NCBI RefSeq assembly: GCF_030463565.1
Contig: NC_134653.1
Coordinates: forward strand, 37,215,150 to 37,279,149
Source: Pelecanus crispus
Taxonomy: Eukaryota > Chordata > Aves > Pelecaniformes > Pelecanidae
Reading direction: 5' to 3'
DNA length: 64,000 nt
The translations under genes and the position numbers were made by a program. Of the stretch, positions 1 to 14,100 are shown in pieces (within the stretch, counting starts at the first letter, position 1; each line of letters opens with the position of its first letter). The notes beneath the pieces were generated by a model that made no database searches, was not told the origin of the DNA, and worked only from the letters and a program-made list of their open reading frames with translations.

Positions 1-3000
1 AGAGTTAAGATTTTTAGCCAACATGCAAATAAGAAATTCCATATTTTCAAAAGTCTGGTTTTCATCAACTTTGACCTCAATTGGTTTCTTACCTCTCAAA
101 CATTTGCTTTTCATAATCCCATTGTTCTAACAAAGCTCTTTTAAAGTCCTCTAATCGATGTGTATTTGTAAAGCCATACAGGTCCTTTGTCGCAGCTCCT
201 ATTCTAATCTGGGAACTTTAATTTTCGGAGAAGCCGATTCCTTAGTGGTGCGGAAGCATCAAGATGAAGGTTCAGTGAACTCAAGGTCAGTAAGTCATGC
301 ATTTCTTTTGACTAGTATTTGTTCTTGACAAGCAAGCTGCTCACAAATCCCTTTTGCAAGTTTAAGGCTCTGTGTAGCCCGCAGAGACAAAATTAGAATA
401 TAAACATCTACTCACTAGAGAAAACAAGGGAGTTATTGTCACTGTAAAGAAGGAGACATCTAAACCATACCCCCTCTGCATTAATTCGGTTATTGTGCGC
501 AGGCAAGCTGACAGTTATACCACCGAGTAAACTGCAGTTATCTAGTCAAATGATCATTTAATGTTCTTTATTTTACTTTTTCTAAAGAAAATTGATTTCT
601 TGCTATTTATGTTCAGGGTATTTCATTGTGCTGTGATTATAAACTAGGCTGAATGCATTTCCACTGACTCCCTGCAAAGTGTGTTTTACAATCCTTCCTG
701 TTTGTACAATGTGAGATGTCTTTTTTAATTGCCAGTCTTTTTTTTTTTTAAATAGGACGCATGCTTGTTTGTTTACTCAGAAGCTTTGAAAGAGCTAGGC
801 TGGACTCCAGTCTTTCGACGAGCTGCTGTGAGATATGGAAGGAAATATCCCCAATAACGATGTTTGCTATGTAAATGACAAAACTGCCTACAGCCCATTA
901 AACTTCATCAAGGCTTTGCAGACATTTGAAGTTTAACTTGCAAGGACAATTCCTAGGGTGGGTTCTGGGTCATAATCGTCACTCGTGTCACATCAGGTGT
1001 CTTTTCTCTTCCGTTGCATGATAGAGCACCTGGAGGCCAGCAGCCGAGCAGGGGACACGGAGGCAGCCGGAGGGTTTCCAGCCTCAGCAGGCAGTGAAGA
1101 ACAGCACCGCCGGAGTCGGCCACGGTTGCACAGCAGGAGCACCAGGACCGAAACCCACATTTCTATGATTTCCAGCTCCTTTCTCCCCCACGTCCAATTA
1201 TCCCAGCATCTCCGCGCTGCTCTTCTAGCGCACAGAAGAAATAACGTGAGATGGCAAGAGAGGGAGTGCTACAGCAGACGGTGTTTGAGCCGATGACAAA
1301 GCAAGGCACGGCCAAACTCTGCAACCAGGCAGTGCGCCGAGCGGTCCCGGCCACGGCAGCCCCACCGCGGACACCAGGACGTGCAGCTCCCGCTGCTGTT
1401 AAACAGCGCCAGGGAAACATCCGTATTGCAGGAGTCAGCATGCAGCTTAGCGGGGGATTTTCAGGGGGTTTGTGCAAATTGCTTCATCTTTGAGGAAAAG
1501 AAGTGATCCCTTACTTGAGAAAGTGCAAACTTTCCAGCTCCCCTCAAGTACTGCTAATTAATTAGTTTAACCACCCCCAGGTTGAGAGCCTTTTAAGGAC
1601 AGACATTGAGGCACAGGTTTTGAAACACATTCAACATCCTGTGATTATTTTTTTTTTTCCTTTCATTCCCACATCTCAGTATGTAAAACCTTATTGCTGT
1701 GGAAATAAATGTGTGAAAAATCAATCAGGGACCTTTGCAAGCTATTAAAAACCTAACATAGCATTACAGGTTTACCACCAGCAGTTAAAAAGAGGCTCTC
1801 TATGAAACTGTGTGGGAAATATTCCACATGACACAAGGAATTTGACAGACATACAGAGTATTTTGAATAATCCAGCAACTATTTACCTAGAAAACCACAG
1901 TCACTTTCACAAACACATAGCTCTATAAATATTATTTTACTGCTGATGTTTTACTATCCTTTCTTGGTAAAAACCATGTCATGTAGAAACATTTGTTTGG
2001 AGGGAGGGGCTGGACTCCATTGTAAATACCAATTGTTAGAAGACACAAAGAAAAATGTAGGGGTTTTGTTCCCACCCACTCTTAAGTGCCTGTTTGCCTT
2101 GTCTGTGATACCATTCATTGCTTCTCAGATGTGAAGAAACACCTTTCTCCTGCTGCCTGCTCTCATTCCACAATGCGGTGCGGTGGGGGAACAGGCGAGG
2201 AGCCCTGGCTGCTGCATGGCGCAGGCAGGAGGACGTCCCTGTCCCAGCAGCTTCGCCACCCAACGCAGCATGGCAAGCAGCGAGCAGCCCCACGGCACGC
2301 AGCGGGTAAGAACAAGGCAACGTGCCTTCAGGGGAAGTTCGGGTTTCTGCCTCCTCCTTATGCACCTGAACGCCCTCCCCAGCTGTGGTCCCTGCTCTCC
2401 AAAGACTGTCCTGACCGCCGCACCCTGCTTTCTGCAGGTATGTAGACTGAAAATACAGCAAAGATGAGCCTTCGTGTTGCTCTCCTCCCTTGCGTGCAAG
2501 GGTTTGTCACCTGCTCCCCGAGATACATATTTCAGGTTATGTTATTAAAAGCTCAGGATCAAGAGCATCAGCCATTCCCTTCTGGTGTCAACCCCTGAAT
2601 TTTTAATGGCTTGCAAGGTTAAAACAACCCACTTCCACTGGTGCCACGGTAGGCACTGGCAGATCTACATACCTTTTAAGACTGTGGTGCTAGGATTAGA
2701 TGCTAACCTTCAGTTGGGATTCATGTTTGAGGAGCTGTGGGCATTCTGGAGGCGACATTCCAGCATGGCTGTGTCTAACTTCCCAGCCAAACATAAGAGA
2801 CTGCTGCACAACCGAGAGCAATTCAAGACCTCCTGAGAAAATGCTGCTGTCCAAACACCAAGGGACATTTGACAGAGCAATTCCTATGCCACCATCTTAC
2901 CCTGGCTTCAAAGAGCACGGGGATAAGTTTGGATTCCAATATCACCCCAGAGTACCATGAGGACTAAAAGACCTTTCCTACTTGACTCCACTGAGAAGAC

Positions 3001-6000
3001 CTGCAGAAGGCATCCTTTTGTCCATCACGGAGCTGGATGCACAGCAGGTCCTGTATCACAGACGCTGCTGCCCTGATCACCTCTAGCATCCCCCAGACCC
3101 CAAGACACACACTCAGGAAAAGAGGGATTTTGGCAGCTAAAAGCTTGACAGAGCCCACCCCCCCCAGCTACAAGAAATTGTGTTCTTGGCTGCCCATACA
3201 GAAAATTCATGAAATCTGCAGCGAATAGCATGGAACAGAGGTCAGCAAAAATACAAGAGTCACTTCATCAGCACAGGTGTCAGCCCTTTGCCGACAGTAA
3301 AAAGTAAGTTCATCATAGCTTAACTCACCAGGGACAAATCTACATTTGAAAGAATGAAAAGGGAATAAACTCACCTTAATCCAGTCTTGCAAAACCCTAC
3401 CCTCATGCTTCCCAGCTGCCCAGACTGGAGAGTGTTGTGACACCTTTGCAGGACACATTTAATCAGCAGCATGACCTGACCTGTTCTACAGGGAGAGCCC
3501 TTTATGTACACTTTCCAGCTCTGACCCGTGCTGCAGCATTGCAGGAGCTTACTCTACCGTTACAGCACACTTTTCCATCACAAGAGAAGTGTATCCTGTG
3601 TGGCGTGGGCCATTAGCTCCCTCCGAGCTCAAAGCAGCACTAGCTAACTCCAACCACCTCGGCCACATTCCTCTCTTGGTTAGACAGAAGCGCACTAACA
3701 CGCCAAATAACGCCTTTCAAATTTCCAGCTATGCCTTTTTAATGGATCCTCCCTAAAACAACAACAGCTTCCAGAAACAGACTCTTCACTGGTTAGATGC
3801 ATTTCCCAGAATTCTCAAAGGCAAACAGCTGAAGAGGGGGTAAGCCAGACGAGCACATTAAGCTCTGCATGAATCTGTGCGTGCGCTTTATTTTGCAGGC
3901 AAGTCATTAGCAGAGCTGTTTTCCAGTCAGATTAAGAGGAAAATCCCAGAGTTATAAAGTCGAACTTGCAGAGCCTGATGCTCTGCCGGTTTGGAGAATT
4001 CTAGCAAAAATATCAGCTAAAGCAAGCTTAAGCCAATGCTACCTGAGAACCAACCTCACCAAAGTCACCAGGACCTTGTCCCTCAGCTTCAAAAGGCCTA
4101 AAGGACGTACCGTGCCTTTTCATTGAGTGACCATGTAGTGGAGCTATTCCAGGAGAGGTCCAACTGCAAGTGAGAACTACAGGGAGTTGTGAAAAAATTA
4201 TTCTCCCAGGCTCTGGTCTCTTTTAAGGAGAAACCCTCCCATCTCTCTTGGCCATAGCTCCACTTCTTCCAGCTTTGTGAGGAAGCTCACATCGCTGATG
4301 GCACTGAGCTCATGTAAGTGTCAGTTATTTTGGAGTCTCTCCAGAGGGAAATATTTTGACAGTCATATTCTGTTCATTATTCTTCCAAGAGAGGAAATAA
4401 CGCACGTCGTTATCTAAAGGAATACAGTCAGCCCACCATGCTCTTGCCTGACTGGCTGACTTATCTTGATAAATGCCGGCTAAGATCAGGACTTAGTGCC
4501 ATTAGATGTGTCTAAAACATGAAGCTGTCATTACCGTGTCAGCACCAAGGATTGTTTCCAACCGTGATAATGGTGGGGCCACAATTTGAACAAAGACAGA
4601 TTTTAGTCTGAAATGGCCTACCGCACCAGCTGGTTCCCATTACAGCACAGAGACCTTTTGCTCATGATTATGAGCTTCACCATTTTTTTTTTTTTTTTTA
4701 ATTGGAAACCAGAAATATCCTCCCCATCTATGACTCATATTGGACCTAGCAAACGGTTACCTCATGGTTGGGGGCTGGCGGAGTTGAAGTCTGCAACAGT
4801 TCAAAGATCTATTTGATCCAACGCCTGAAGAACACTTGGTTAAGTAAAGCACTCCAGACTGCAACCAGCCCTGCTGCACAGATCCCACGTCCCGGTCCTC
4901 CCACGCTGCCAAAGCAGTGCACGCACCACGTACATAGCGTTAATGAAACACAGTGTTGATGCAAGAACACATCTTCTCTGTCCCACCTTTTTGACGCTGG
5001 TCTTCAAAGCACAGGTGAGCTCTAAGGTAAGTAATTGCATACTAATAGCGAGATGAGAAGAACTCGAATTCATTCCGACCTGACTCAGCCCAACATTTAA
5101 GCAAAATACTTAAGTACTTCCCTGTCCAGCAAAGCACTTAAGTATGCGGTTTAATTTATAAAAGGTAAGCAAGTGTTTATGTGCTTCGGATTGTTGAGCT
5201 GGCAACTATTACACCAACTGCTATATGTGTATATATAATTATATATAGACAACTGTTGTTAAAAATATATCTATAGCTGGTTTTAATCTCAGGTTTTAAG
5301 GATTCTCAGTGGGTTTGTAGAAATTACATAGCCCTGCAAACAAGCATAATTACATACATCATTCAAGTTGCTTTCCATTTTTCCTAGCGGAGATCTGTCC
5401 CTGCAAGGCAGCAACCTGTACTTTATTCCCCTAAACCAGCACCTGAAGCTGTGTCGTGTTTCTGTTCCCATCAGACTAAGTGCAAAAGATTTCACATGAA
5501 TATAGATTTATGACTTGCCGCTTGAAAATGTGCAATGTCAAGTGTCCCACTGAGTTTTATTGAGTTAGCTGTGGTAGTATCTACTACCCAGTGCTGTATG
5601 ATCATTTCAGACTTTAATCCTGCCTAATCCTGTTCTACAGGGTTTATTTCTGCCCCCCGTCCTCTTTGCCTGACAGTTTTGGCATCTAAACCACACACAT
5701 TATGTTACTTATATTGAAAATTAAGGTCAACTGAGCATCTTAAAGCTAGGACTTTTCCTGACCACAGGGCTCATCCAAGACCCAACAATGCCTTGTATTC
5801 TCACCTCTGAGTTCTGTCCAGTCTTGCCTCAAACCACTTAGATTCAGTCGCACTGAAAGCTCCCCACGTTTTGCTCAGTTTACACTTCAGCTGGTGGCAT
5901 CTCTTACCTGTGCCGCATTGTAATGCAAGTTGTTTGCAGCTATTCAGCATGGCAATACAAAGATTTCAGAAGAAGCAGAAATCACGTGCCTTTTCATTTG

Positions 6001-9000
6001 ATTTTTTCCCCCCTATAGCAAACCAATAAGCATTAACTTACTGTCCCTAAAATAAAAACAGTTAGAAAAAAAATAATGTAATTAAAGTCCTAGTAAATAC
6101 ATGCAGCATTAGGTGTGACTTGTTGAATGGTCTCACTGGCTCTACAGGGTTAACATCAGGTGGAAGCTTGCCCTTGGCTTGAATAGGAACTGCCAGTTTT
6201 GGAGCAGGCGCTGGGCATCCTCCTCCCGCCGTGGAAGGGAAGTGCTTCTTAGGTGCCCAGCCACCACAGAGGCCACAAACTTGTTGCAATTCTCTGATTG
6301 CCAAGTTTAACATTTTGAAATGTTTTGCTTCCATAAAGGAGGCAATTATGCCTGTATTTCTCCTAAAAATGGGGAGAGAGACAAGGAGCACGAGAGTTAA
6401 AGGGGAGATGGTAAGACAGTCTTGTAAAGCACTGCCAGCGGAGACGGCGTATTGCACACTCCCAATGCTCCGATCCCTAGAAAAACAACAGGGTTCCCAA
6501 AAACAGTTACGGGCACTGCAAGGTGATAATGAACTTCAGAGACTGCAAGGGCATCATTTGAAAAGCTAGACATGTCTATCTTAAAGCTGTCTTCAGGGCA
6601 AGTATGTCTCTCTCTTTGGTTTGCTTAATTATAAGCACAGAGAACCAGGTCAGAATATGGCAACTTAGGTTCCCAAGCAGGCAGCAGGAAGAAAAGACAT
6701 TGTTAGTTACTGTCCTGAAAATGCCCGACAGCCCCTCGTTTAAGGAAAACATGTGAAGGTATCTTAAGGATCGAGCAGCAAGTTTCAAGCGGAAAGCACC
6801 TGCGTCTGCATTTGGTAAGAGCTTCTTAAGCCACGAGGCTATCAGGCCAAGATTTTGGGCTAAAGCTTTCAAGAAGCCTGTAAGACAACTTGAATCCAAC
6901 CTCCCCAGTGAACGACCATGAGATCTGGTACTTCTCTTCTGGCTCTGAAAACCATAATGCTTCAGAGCCTTTCCATTAAGCTCCAAGGGTTCAAGAGATT
7001 CACTGATAGTGGTTTTGGAGCACCAGTAAGAATCGATTCACCAGGTAATGCAAAGCTGTTCGCACACCTTCCAAGAAGGATTTGGAGAGAACCACAGGAG
7101 GGAGGAAGGATGGCCCACCGCCTTTGCTGCTAGCTGGGACGGGGGAAGTCAGCGTTCATTTCCTCGGTCTGCTACGAGCTACAAGTCACACTTCCTCCTT
7201 CTGCTTTGATATCTCATCTGTGCAATTAGAGAGACTGTGCTAACAGTAATCCTTTACCTCCCAGACTACTTGTAATTAGCTCCTGCAAGCTTCCCAGGCC
7301 CACAGAGGCCTTGAACTAGAAGCGATACAGGACATGATAGATCAGGACAGAACGGGGTTTGCCATGAAAGCAGCCATGGATATCTTAGACAGGGGCTGAG
7401 TGCAGCTAACACACTTCAAAAATCATCCCACTATCATGTGTTGTCAGTGTTCAACAACTCAAAAACAGAGATACAGATTTTTATGCCTTGAACTTTCTTC
7501 TTTTGACAAAGCACTTTTGCTGAGGATTTTGGAAGGTTGCTACACTACTCTTACTTTGTTCAAGTGTCCCCTGTGACAACCATATCCTGGAGTGTATTAG
7601 AGTTTAAAAATACAGCAGCAAGATAAGCAGTGGCAGGAAGATAGAGGAATTCAGAACATTGAGACTCGGAAGATATTTCTAATCTCTGCTGAAAATATAA
7701 GAAAAAGTGGATAAGGGAGACAAGCACAAGGAGGCTGTTACAAACAGGAGGAGAGGCTGGAAAGAGGGAAAGGAGGAAGGGAGCGGGAGCTTCGCACACC
7801 GGCAAGTGAGTTTGATAGCAAGATGAGAGAGGTCACAGCAAGACAAGTACAGCAAGCAAGCAGAGCTCCAGAGAGATACAGTCTACAAGACAGGTCAGGG
7901 CAAGTCTGTGTCTATGCTTTGCTTTGTTCTTATTTTTGGCTTTCCACATACCTTCAAAAGGAGAGATTATCAGATAAGAATTGATGGGACACTATTAAGA
8001 CAGAAGGTTTTTCCAGCTCTATTGTGTGCATGACATTCCTTCCCCTCTGGTCTCCAGAGATCTCATGCATCTGGGGATGTAATTTGCAAAGCATGCACAC
8101 AGAACTACACAGCGGTGCTGCCTTCGGTTAGGAATTTGATCAAAGGTGCAATTTAAAGTGGGTGTTTAACAGCCTCACAGTGTTTCTTTACCATGGGATT
8201 GTACAGCCCAGCCTGGAACATACACTGTTGTGCTACCAACAGGTGCTGGGAAGCACGCCAATGGCCAACGTCCCTCGTCTCACGAAAAGCTTCTGCCTTT
8301 CCTGACGGCTTCCCTACACGCCAGGGTGAAGGAATTCCAGATCTTCACGGCTGTAAGGCAGGAGATTCAGCCACCTCAGCTAAAGAACAATAATTGGTAC
8401 CAGATGCTGATATCCTGAGGGCTAATTCTACAAGAAGATAATATATTGGAAGCAGAAAAGTCTATATCATAGCAATGCCTTGGAAATTGAGGAGGGACGT
8501 AAATGGAAAGGCTGGTTTCCACTGCAGCAGTCAGAAGCACCGTATTTCTAAAGGTCAAAAGAACCTGCATAATCAACATGGGGAAAAAATGTTGGCATGT
8601 AACAGTTGGAAAAAAGAATCAGCAACCATAGAGCTGTATAATAGCATCACCAGTAGTTGCTGCCAAGGTGAAAGAGGACCTGATGTTGTTAGCTTGCTGA
8701 GTACGTATTAAGACACTAGCAGAAGAGACGGGTTGAAATAGGAGGGAACTATTGTTCGAACGTTTCAACTGCTCTTTTACAGGAACCTACCAATTTCTCC
8801 CTTCTCTGTACTTTCCTTCCATTCACCTTCACACGGAATGACCTCCAAACAGGTCTGTTCCCAAAGTATTTTCCAAGTTGTCCGCCGTACTCGCTAAGCT
8901 TTGACCATTTATGCCTTGCATCAAAATTACTTTAGACTGCTCAACTGTCCAGAAATTCAAGCCCTTACATGGCCATGCAGACTCAGGCGGACAGTACTGA

Positions 9001-9654
9001 AAAACTGCTCAGCACCCACTTTCTTGCAGAACTTCTCCAGCTGACACACGCATGATAGCCAACTGCTCGGCACACATACTGCTCCCAAGAACCCACACCA
9101 CCAGCCGCTTCCCTCGCAGCTGCAGGCCAAAGAGAGGACATGGGGGAAAGCAGAAGCTATGACACAGCGAGACCGAGGGGGCACGGGTCTGGAACGCGGC
9201 AGAGATATGCACAAAGGTGTCAGAAGTGGAGGGAAGTGGCAGCAGGGATGTGGGGAAGATGGGAGAGCTGAGGGTACTGCAAAGGAAAAATCATAAGGAA
9301 TACGAAAAGGCTGCCAAGATTGCTGCAGTGGAGGAGCACACGAGAGATTGGTCAAAACCCCAGTGGTCGTGCAACAGCTCCTCTCTTATCATTTAATATT
9401 CAGTGCTATTTTATAGCAGCAGGATATCCCTGACTCTTCCTCTGCTTTGGAATGTAAATAGCAGCTGTCTCTGTATTTTGTTGGTGCAGAGGCATGCTGT
9501 AGGCATGCTCTGTCTGCGCTATCAGCGGGGCCTCTCAGGAGGCAGCCAGGAGAAAGCCTGGTTTGTTAATCTTGACAGGGCTTAGGAGAGAGATCAGATT
9601 TGAACAGTTCAGCACCAACAAGACTGGGATAATTCTAGACAGAGAGAGAAGAGT
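1..9654. other. Upstream intergenic sequence, no gene recognised
   Basis: I see no coding exon with recognisable protein content here. The open frames are short and none resembles a known family. The composition is ordinary and fairly AT-rich, with few CpGs. Visible structure is limited to T runs near 739, 1648 and 4682, an AT-rich 18-bp palindrome at 5230-5247, a purine-rich stretch around 7610-7900, and an octamer motif ATGCAAAT at 23-30. It lies 17-26 kb upstream of FBRSL1 exon 1 and could hold distal regulatory elements or a non-coding transcript, but the sequence does not show which. Confidence 0.6.
5230..5247. repeat. 18-bp AT palindrome
   Basis: A perfect spacerless palindrome made only of A and T, with half-site TATATATAA. 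It sits in a slightly longer TA-rich patch (5223-5248). This is low-complexity sequence that may extrude or melt easily; no function is implied. Confidence 0.6.
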
Positions 9655-9800
9655 TTTAAGTACCTAAGGAACCCTCTTGGTGGTGATACTCAGCTGCTTA
9701 CGGAGGTAGGCAGCAGCAGTGAGGATTATCCTTTTGGATTTAGGTGCCTAAATTCTTCCTCAAGTTCTTCCTTAGGCACCTATTCCTTTCTGTAAATCCA
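9655..9800. repeat. Possible old amniote repeat relic with 11-bp inverted repeat
   Basis: TAGGTGCCTAA at 9741-9751 is the exact reverse complement of 9772-9782, separated by 20 bases. The wording 'taggtgcctaaat' resembles a decayed repeat frequently seen in bird and turtle DNA, recalled from general familiarity and not checked. The boundaries are guesses. A chance hairpin is the alternative. Confidence 0.35.
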
Positions 9801-10935
9801 GCACCTGGAAAAACCACTGCCCCTTCTTTTCCCTATTCATAGAGCAATGCTTAAAAACACCTGACTATCCAAATAAATCCAGGCATCCTGGAGTCTCATT
9901 CGCTCTTCATCGTCTCGCAGCTGACTTCAGCATAGTAGGGCAATAGCCTAGAGAACCAGGCAATGGTGCGAGGAACCAACAGCTACAGCAGGAGAATTCA
10001 AAACAAAAAAATACAAAAAAAACCCCAAACCCTAAGGACTGATCTACTTCTGCCCTAGTGAGGTAAATCACATCATTGCTGCTGACCCTGGGATTAGCTC
10101 TGGGTTCCCAAACTGACCACAAGCACACGATTGAGGCTTAGAGGGCTACTCATCATTTTTCCCTTTTTACTGTGATTTGGCCCCAAGAAACCTCACAGGA
10201 ACCTTGTCTAATAGAATCTCTCCTTTACTAATTATAAAGGAGTAGAAATATTAAGATCCCCTTGCTAGGAACCTGAGGATTCCTGCAGAGCTTGTTTCAA
10301 TGTAAATCTCCTTAGTAACAAAGGAAATGGAGCTGGGGGGGAGAGAGAGAGAAGAGTCTGCACAGAATTTGCAGTCTGCATTTTAGGGCTGCTTGCTGCC
10401 ACGCTGCTCCAGAGACGATTCAGCCTCTCCCCCATCAGCACCCCTCACTGCTCCTAACTTCTGGGAAGGATCATCCAAGAGGAATGTTGGGGTTTTTTTC
10501 CCCAAAGTTCTCAATGAGATATCAGCTGTTCTTCAGAGGGATTATGGTGGGAGCATTCCTAGCGTGTTGACTCCACTGCGCAGCGAGCTTTGCGATTAAA
10601 TGGCTCAGCAAAGGTGGTTTCCAAGGATAAACTGTGCCAGGGATGACAACATTTCCTCACCAAAGAGGGGAGAATCTAATAAAAAACAAGGATAGAGGAA
10701 AAGTGCTCTAGCTCTACAGCTATTATTAGTGCCTCAGAGCATTGTCGCCGCTTTGCCTGTTCTGTCAGATGTCACTGTGCATCAGTTCTGGGCAATGCTC
10801 GGAAGAAAAATGGTGGAACTCGTTTAATTCTGCAATGCATGACTGGGCTCCGCAGCAGGGCCGCGCAGAGGGTTAAGTGACCTTAATGCTGGTGGGAGCA
10901 CTGCTCAACAAGTTCAAGTGGGCTCTCCAATAATT

Positions 10936-10957
10936 TATGCAAACACCTTTTTGCATA
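10936..10957. promoter_or_regulatory. Hairpin of two inverted octamer-like sites
   Basis: TATGCAAA at 10936-10943 is followed by a 6-base spacer and its exact reverse complement TTTGCATA at 10950-10957. Each arm matches seven of eight bases of the POU-domain octamer ATGCAAAT. This is the right arrangement for a pair of facing POU sites. Binding is inferred, not shown. Confidence 0.35.
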
Positions 10958-11096
10958 GACTGGCAATTTACAGTAATTTATACCTTCTATCCAGCTGTTC
11001 TCACAAAGCTTAAAACAAGTGCTTACAAACGAGTTCCAGACTCAGTCCTACCATCCCCTAAAGCAGCTCCCTGCTGAACTGGCAATCCAAATAAGA

Positions 11097-11133
11097 GGGG
11101 GGGGGGGGGGGGGGGGGGGAAGAAAAAAAAAAA
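11097..11133 (+). repeat. Poly-G/poly-A purine tract
   Basis: A run of 23 G (11097-11119) is directly followed by a short AAG-type step and an A run, giving an unbroken all-purine tract. Such tracts can form G-quadruplex or triplex DNA and are often mis-sized in assemblies. It creates spurious Gly/Lys- and Pro-rich open frames on both strands. Confidence 0.9.
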
Positions 11134-14100
11134 AGACAACTGAGGCAAGCAAACAACTGGCATTTAATGGACACTGGTATTTTTGGGCACAAGCTGGGCA
11201 GTGCTTGGAACCCAGGTCTGGGCCCACGAGCACCGTGCGTAACGCAGCAGCAAACGCAGCCAGCAACAGCACAGCTAAATCCCTGCACGTGCGTTCTCTG
11301 ACAGTATGCTTTTCCATATTCCTTCTGCTTATTAGAGGATCACTCTTTTCATCCACACTTTTTTTGTTTTCCTCCCCTGTTTGTTTTTCAGAGACAGCTT
11401 CTTAGGGCAAACTGAGCAACTTTTCCTCAATGAAGAATTCTGCACCCAGCTGATGCTGACTGTATTTTTTCCTGCTCTGAGGAAACAGGTTATCAACATC
11501 CTTTGCACTCTCTCACAAGGAATGCAGATCATTACATGCTCTTTTTTTACTGCTCAGGATGACTGAAGGGTTAAGTTCATTTTGCTGACCACATGGCAGT
11601 TTACTTTGAACTATACGTATAAGCAAAGTTAATCAGAGCTGACGCGAGACCTACACTCATCCTCCAGCATTCTCATTACACGCTTTTAAAGGCCTGCCTT
11701 CACTCTGAACTGAAAGCCACATCCACCAAAAAAACCCAACCCATAACTAGTTTTTCTTCTGATCTTAGTCACCTGCCAACACACGTTGTTTGCTATAGAG
11801 CACGGTATTGCTTAACGGCTGGCTAAATGCAAGTTAAAATGGCAGCTTCAGGAAAAAACAAAAAAACCCCAGGTGTCAGTGATTTATCCAAGTCAACTGA
11901 AATCACACCTTAACATCCAAGCTGTAGACAGATCCTGTATTTTTGAGATGAATTTTGGGAAGCCAATTTAACTCCTCCTTTCAAAATATCTATTAGCTAT
12001 TCCACACACTTGATGTGACTGGGAGTAATGTCGTGCTGACGGCTGCAAGATTTCAGCCAGACTTGTAGATCAGAGTGCCTGATGGATTACGCTTCTAAGT
12101 ACCTGCGCAGCTCCGAAGCTCAAACTGACTGCCTGATAGTATTCCTTCTGTCCTACTGCATTGGAAAACTTGGCTTTAAGGAACACCTTTCATTATTTTG
12201 ACCACAGTGTCCACATCTCAGAACATAAAGAGCTCTTCATTGAGGAAAAGGGGGTTTTCTTTTTCGGAAGACAACAAAAACCAGCTGTGTATACACACAT
12301 GCTGTGACATAACATTAGGAAAATCAGAGATAGACTGAAGTCATCTTTGCATACAGGCACACACCTGATTCGCTGGGAGAAGTTAATGCACTGGCACGAA
12401 GCCTCTGTGGTCAGCCTAGAGGAGGAAGACAGCTGTGGCAGTTGCTTGATGAGACAGATCCCACAGCTCCCATTTCATCAAGGGCCCTGTCCTCTCCATC
12501 TGCTGGGCACTGCTCCATTACAAGTTTATTACTGGCCTTGTCCTGCTATTTTGAGAGTCAAAAGCTCCACTAAGCATCTTTTTTTCTGCTAGACCAAGTT
12601 AGGAACAACCCCAGAACTACAGGAGGAGGAAAGAAAAAAAAAATCTGAGGCACAAGTCTTTGAGCTGGTAAGTACCACTGGGGAACTCTTAGGTTAGAAA
12701 GCACAAACAAAATTTAATGATCATGCAAAGATACAAGTGTGGAAGCATCTGAAGTCCAATGGTAGGACTAAATTCTTGGAGAGTCAGGCTCCTTTTTTTC
12801 CAAGGTCTGAACGTGTCATGTCTTTTTTAGCAGCAACGCTACTGGCAATGTTTTTCCCCTTCCTCCAGGAAAAGTAGTAATGCCTTCTTCAATTTGTTTT
12901 CTCTTAGCTGTTGCCTTTGAGCTTTTCAGAAAGACACAGATCTCCAAGCAAAGTTTCACTGACTTCAAATCCTCTTCCTTCGGTTTAAACGCAGCTAAGT
13001 TTAAACCAACCGGCACCCAAAAGCTACCTCAGTCCCAAGTGTAAAAAAAAAAAAAAAAAAGATGAAGTACATCAAGTGCATCAGAAGTCTGCCAAGCAGA
13101 AAGCAAATGGCTAAATTCATAGAGGTGGTTCCTGCTTACAGAATAGCTGCTCAGCCCCAGCTATTTCATTAGCATTGCTCTAAAGGGTCCTAGGGACTTT
13201 CTTTTTGAGGTGTAGGCAATTCAGAGAGCTGAAAGATCACTGTAATTTGGCCTATGAAAAATGAGTAGGTGTTCACAGTTCATTTCCCAATAGAGAAAGT
13301 CATGCTCATCACAGAAACCATCATCATGCACAGAACTAATAGCCGCCCTGCTTGGCAGGCACACCCATGCACATTAAGGAAGCCTTGCAGCGCACCAGCT
13401 TTTACCACGTATGAACAGGGGACTGGCTAGCAAAGCTGTCAGTAAGGCACAGGGTTTTTTTCCCAGCACTACAATCAGGTGAAAAAAAAAAAATTGTAAT
13501 GATGTTACAAGCAAGTAAATACAAACAAACAAAACTAGACTCCTGAACTACAAAACAAATTAAAAAACCTACAAAGTATTCCCAAAGAAACCCCCTGCTC
13601 CCAGAGGAACTGGAATGAAAACACGCTGGAAGAGTCATAAACAGAGAGAGCAAAACTCAAGGATATGGGGAGAGGATGCAAGCACCTAACAAAATGTTGA
13701 CTAAATGGAATGAAACACACTGCAGCTTATCTGAGTGAGTAACTTCGGCTGCGGCCAAAGGGCAATGGCTGGCTAGGACTCGGTATTTTCCCATTCCCGT
13801 CGTAAGCAAAGCAGAGTGCGAGGCTTGGAAACAACAGGGCTCCAGCTCCTGGGATTCCAACAATCAGTTATGAGCCTATGCAGAGACTCTGCCTTAAACC
13901 CGTGCAGTCTTAGAAAACCTCAGGGCCCCCTCCAGAAGACCATTTAGCAACTGACCCCTGCTTGGGTATTGCCAAAATAAACTGAAGTCAAAATTAGACA
14001 TGGCTGAGTCCAATTTCACCTTGATTAGTATTTACATAACACACAGGGAAACATGAGAAGAGCACATAAATAATGCACTGTTTGTTGCAGACCTCTCAGG

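Noticed and set aside
6062..6986. Three neighbouring 112-136-codon frames on both strands
   Set aside because: No start context, splice signals or domain content support any of them, and they overlap or oppose one another.
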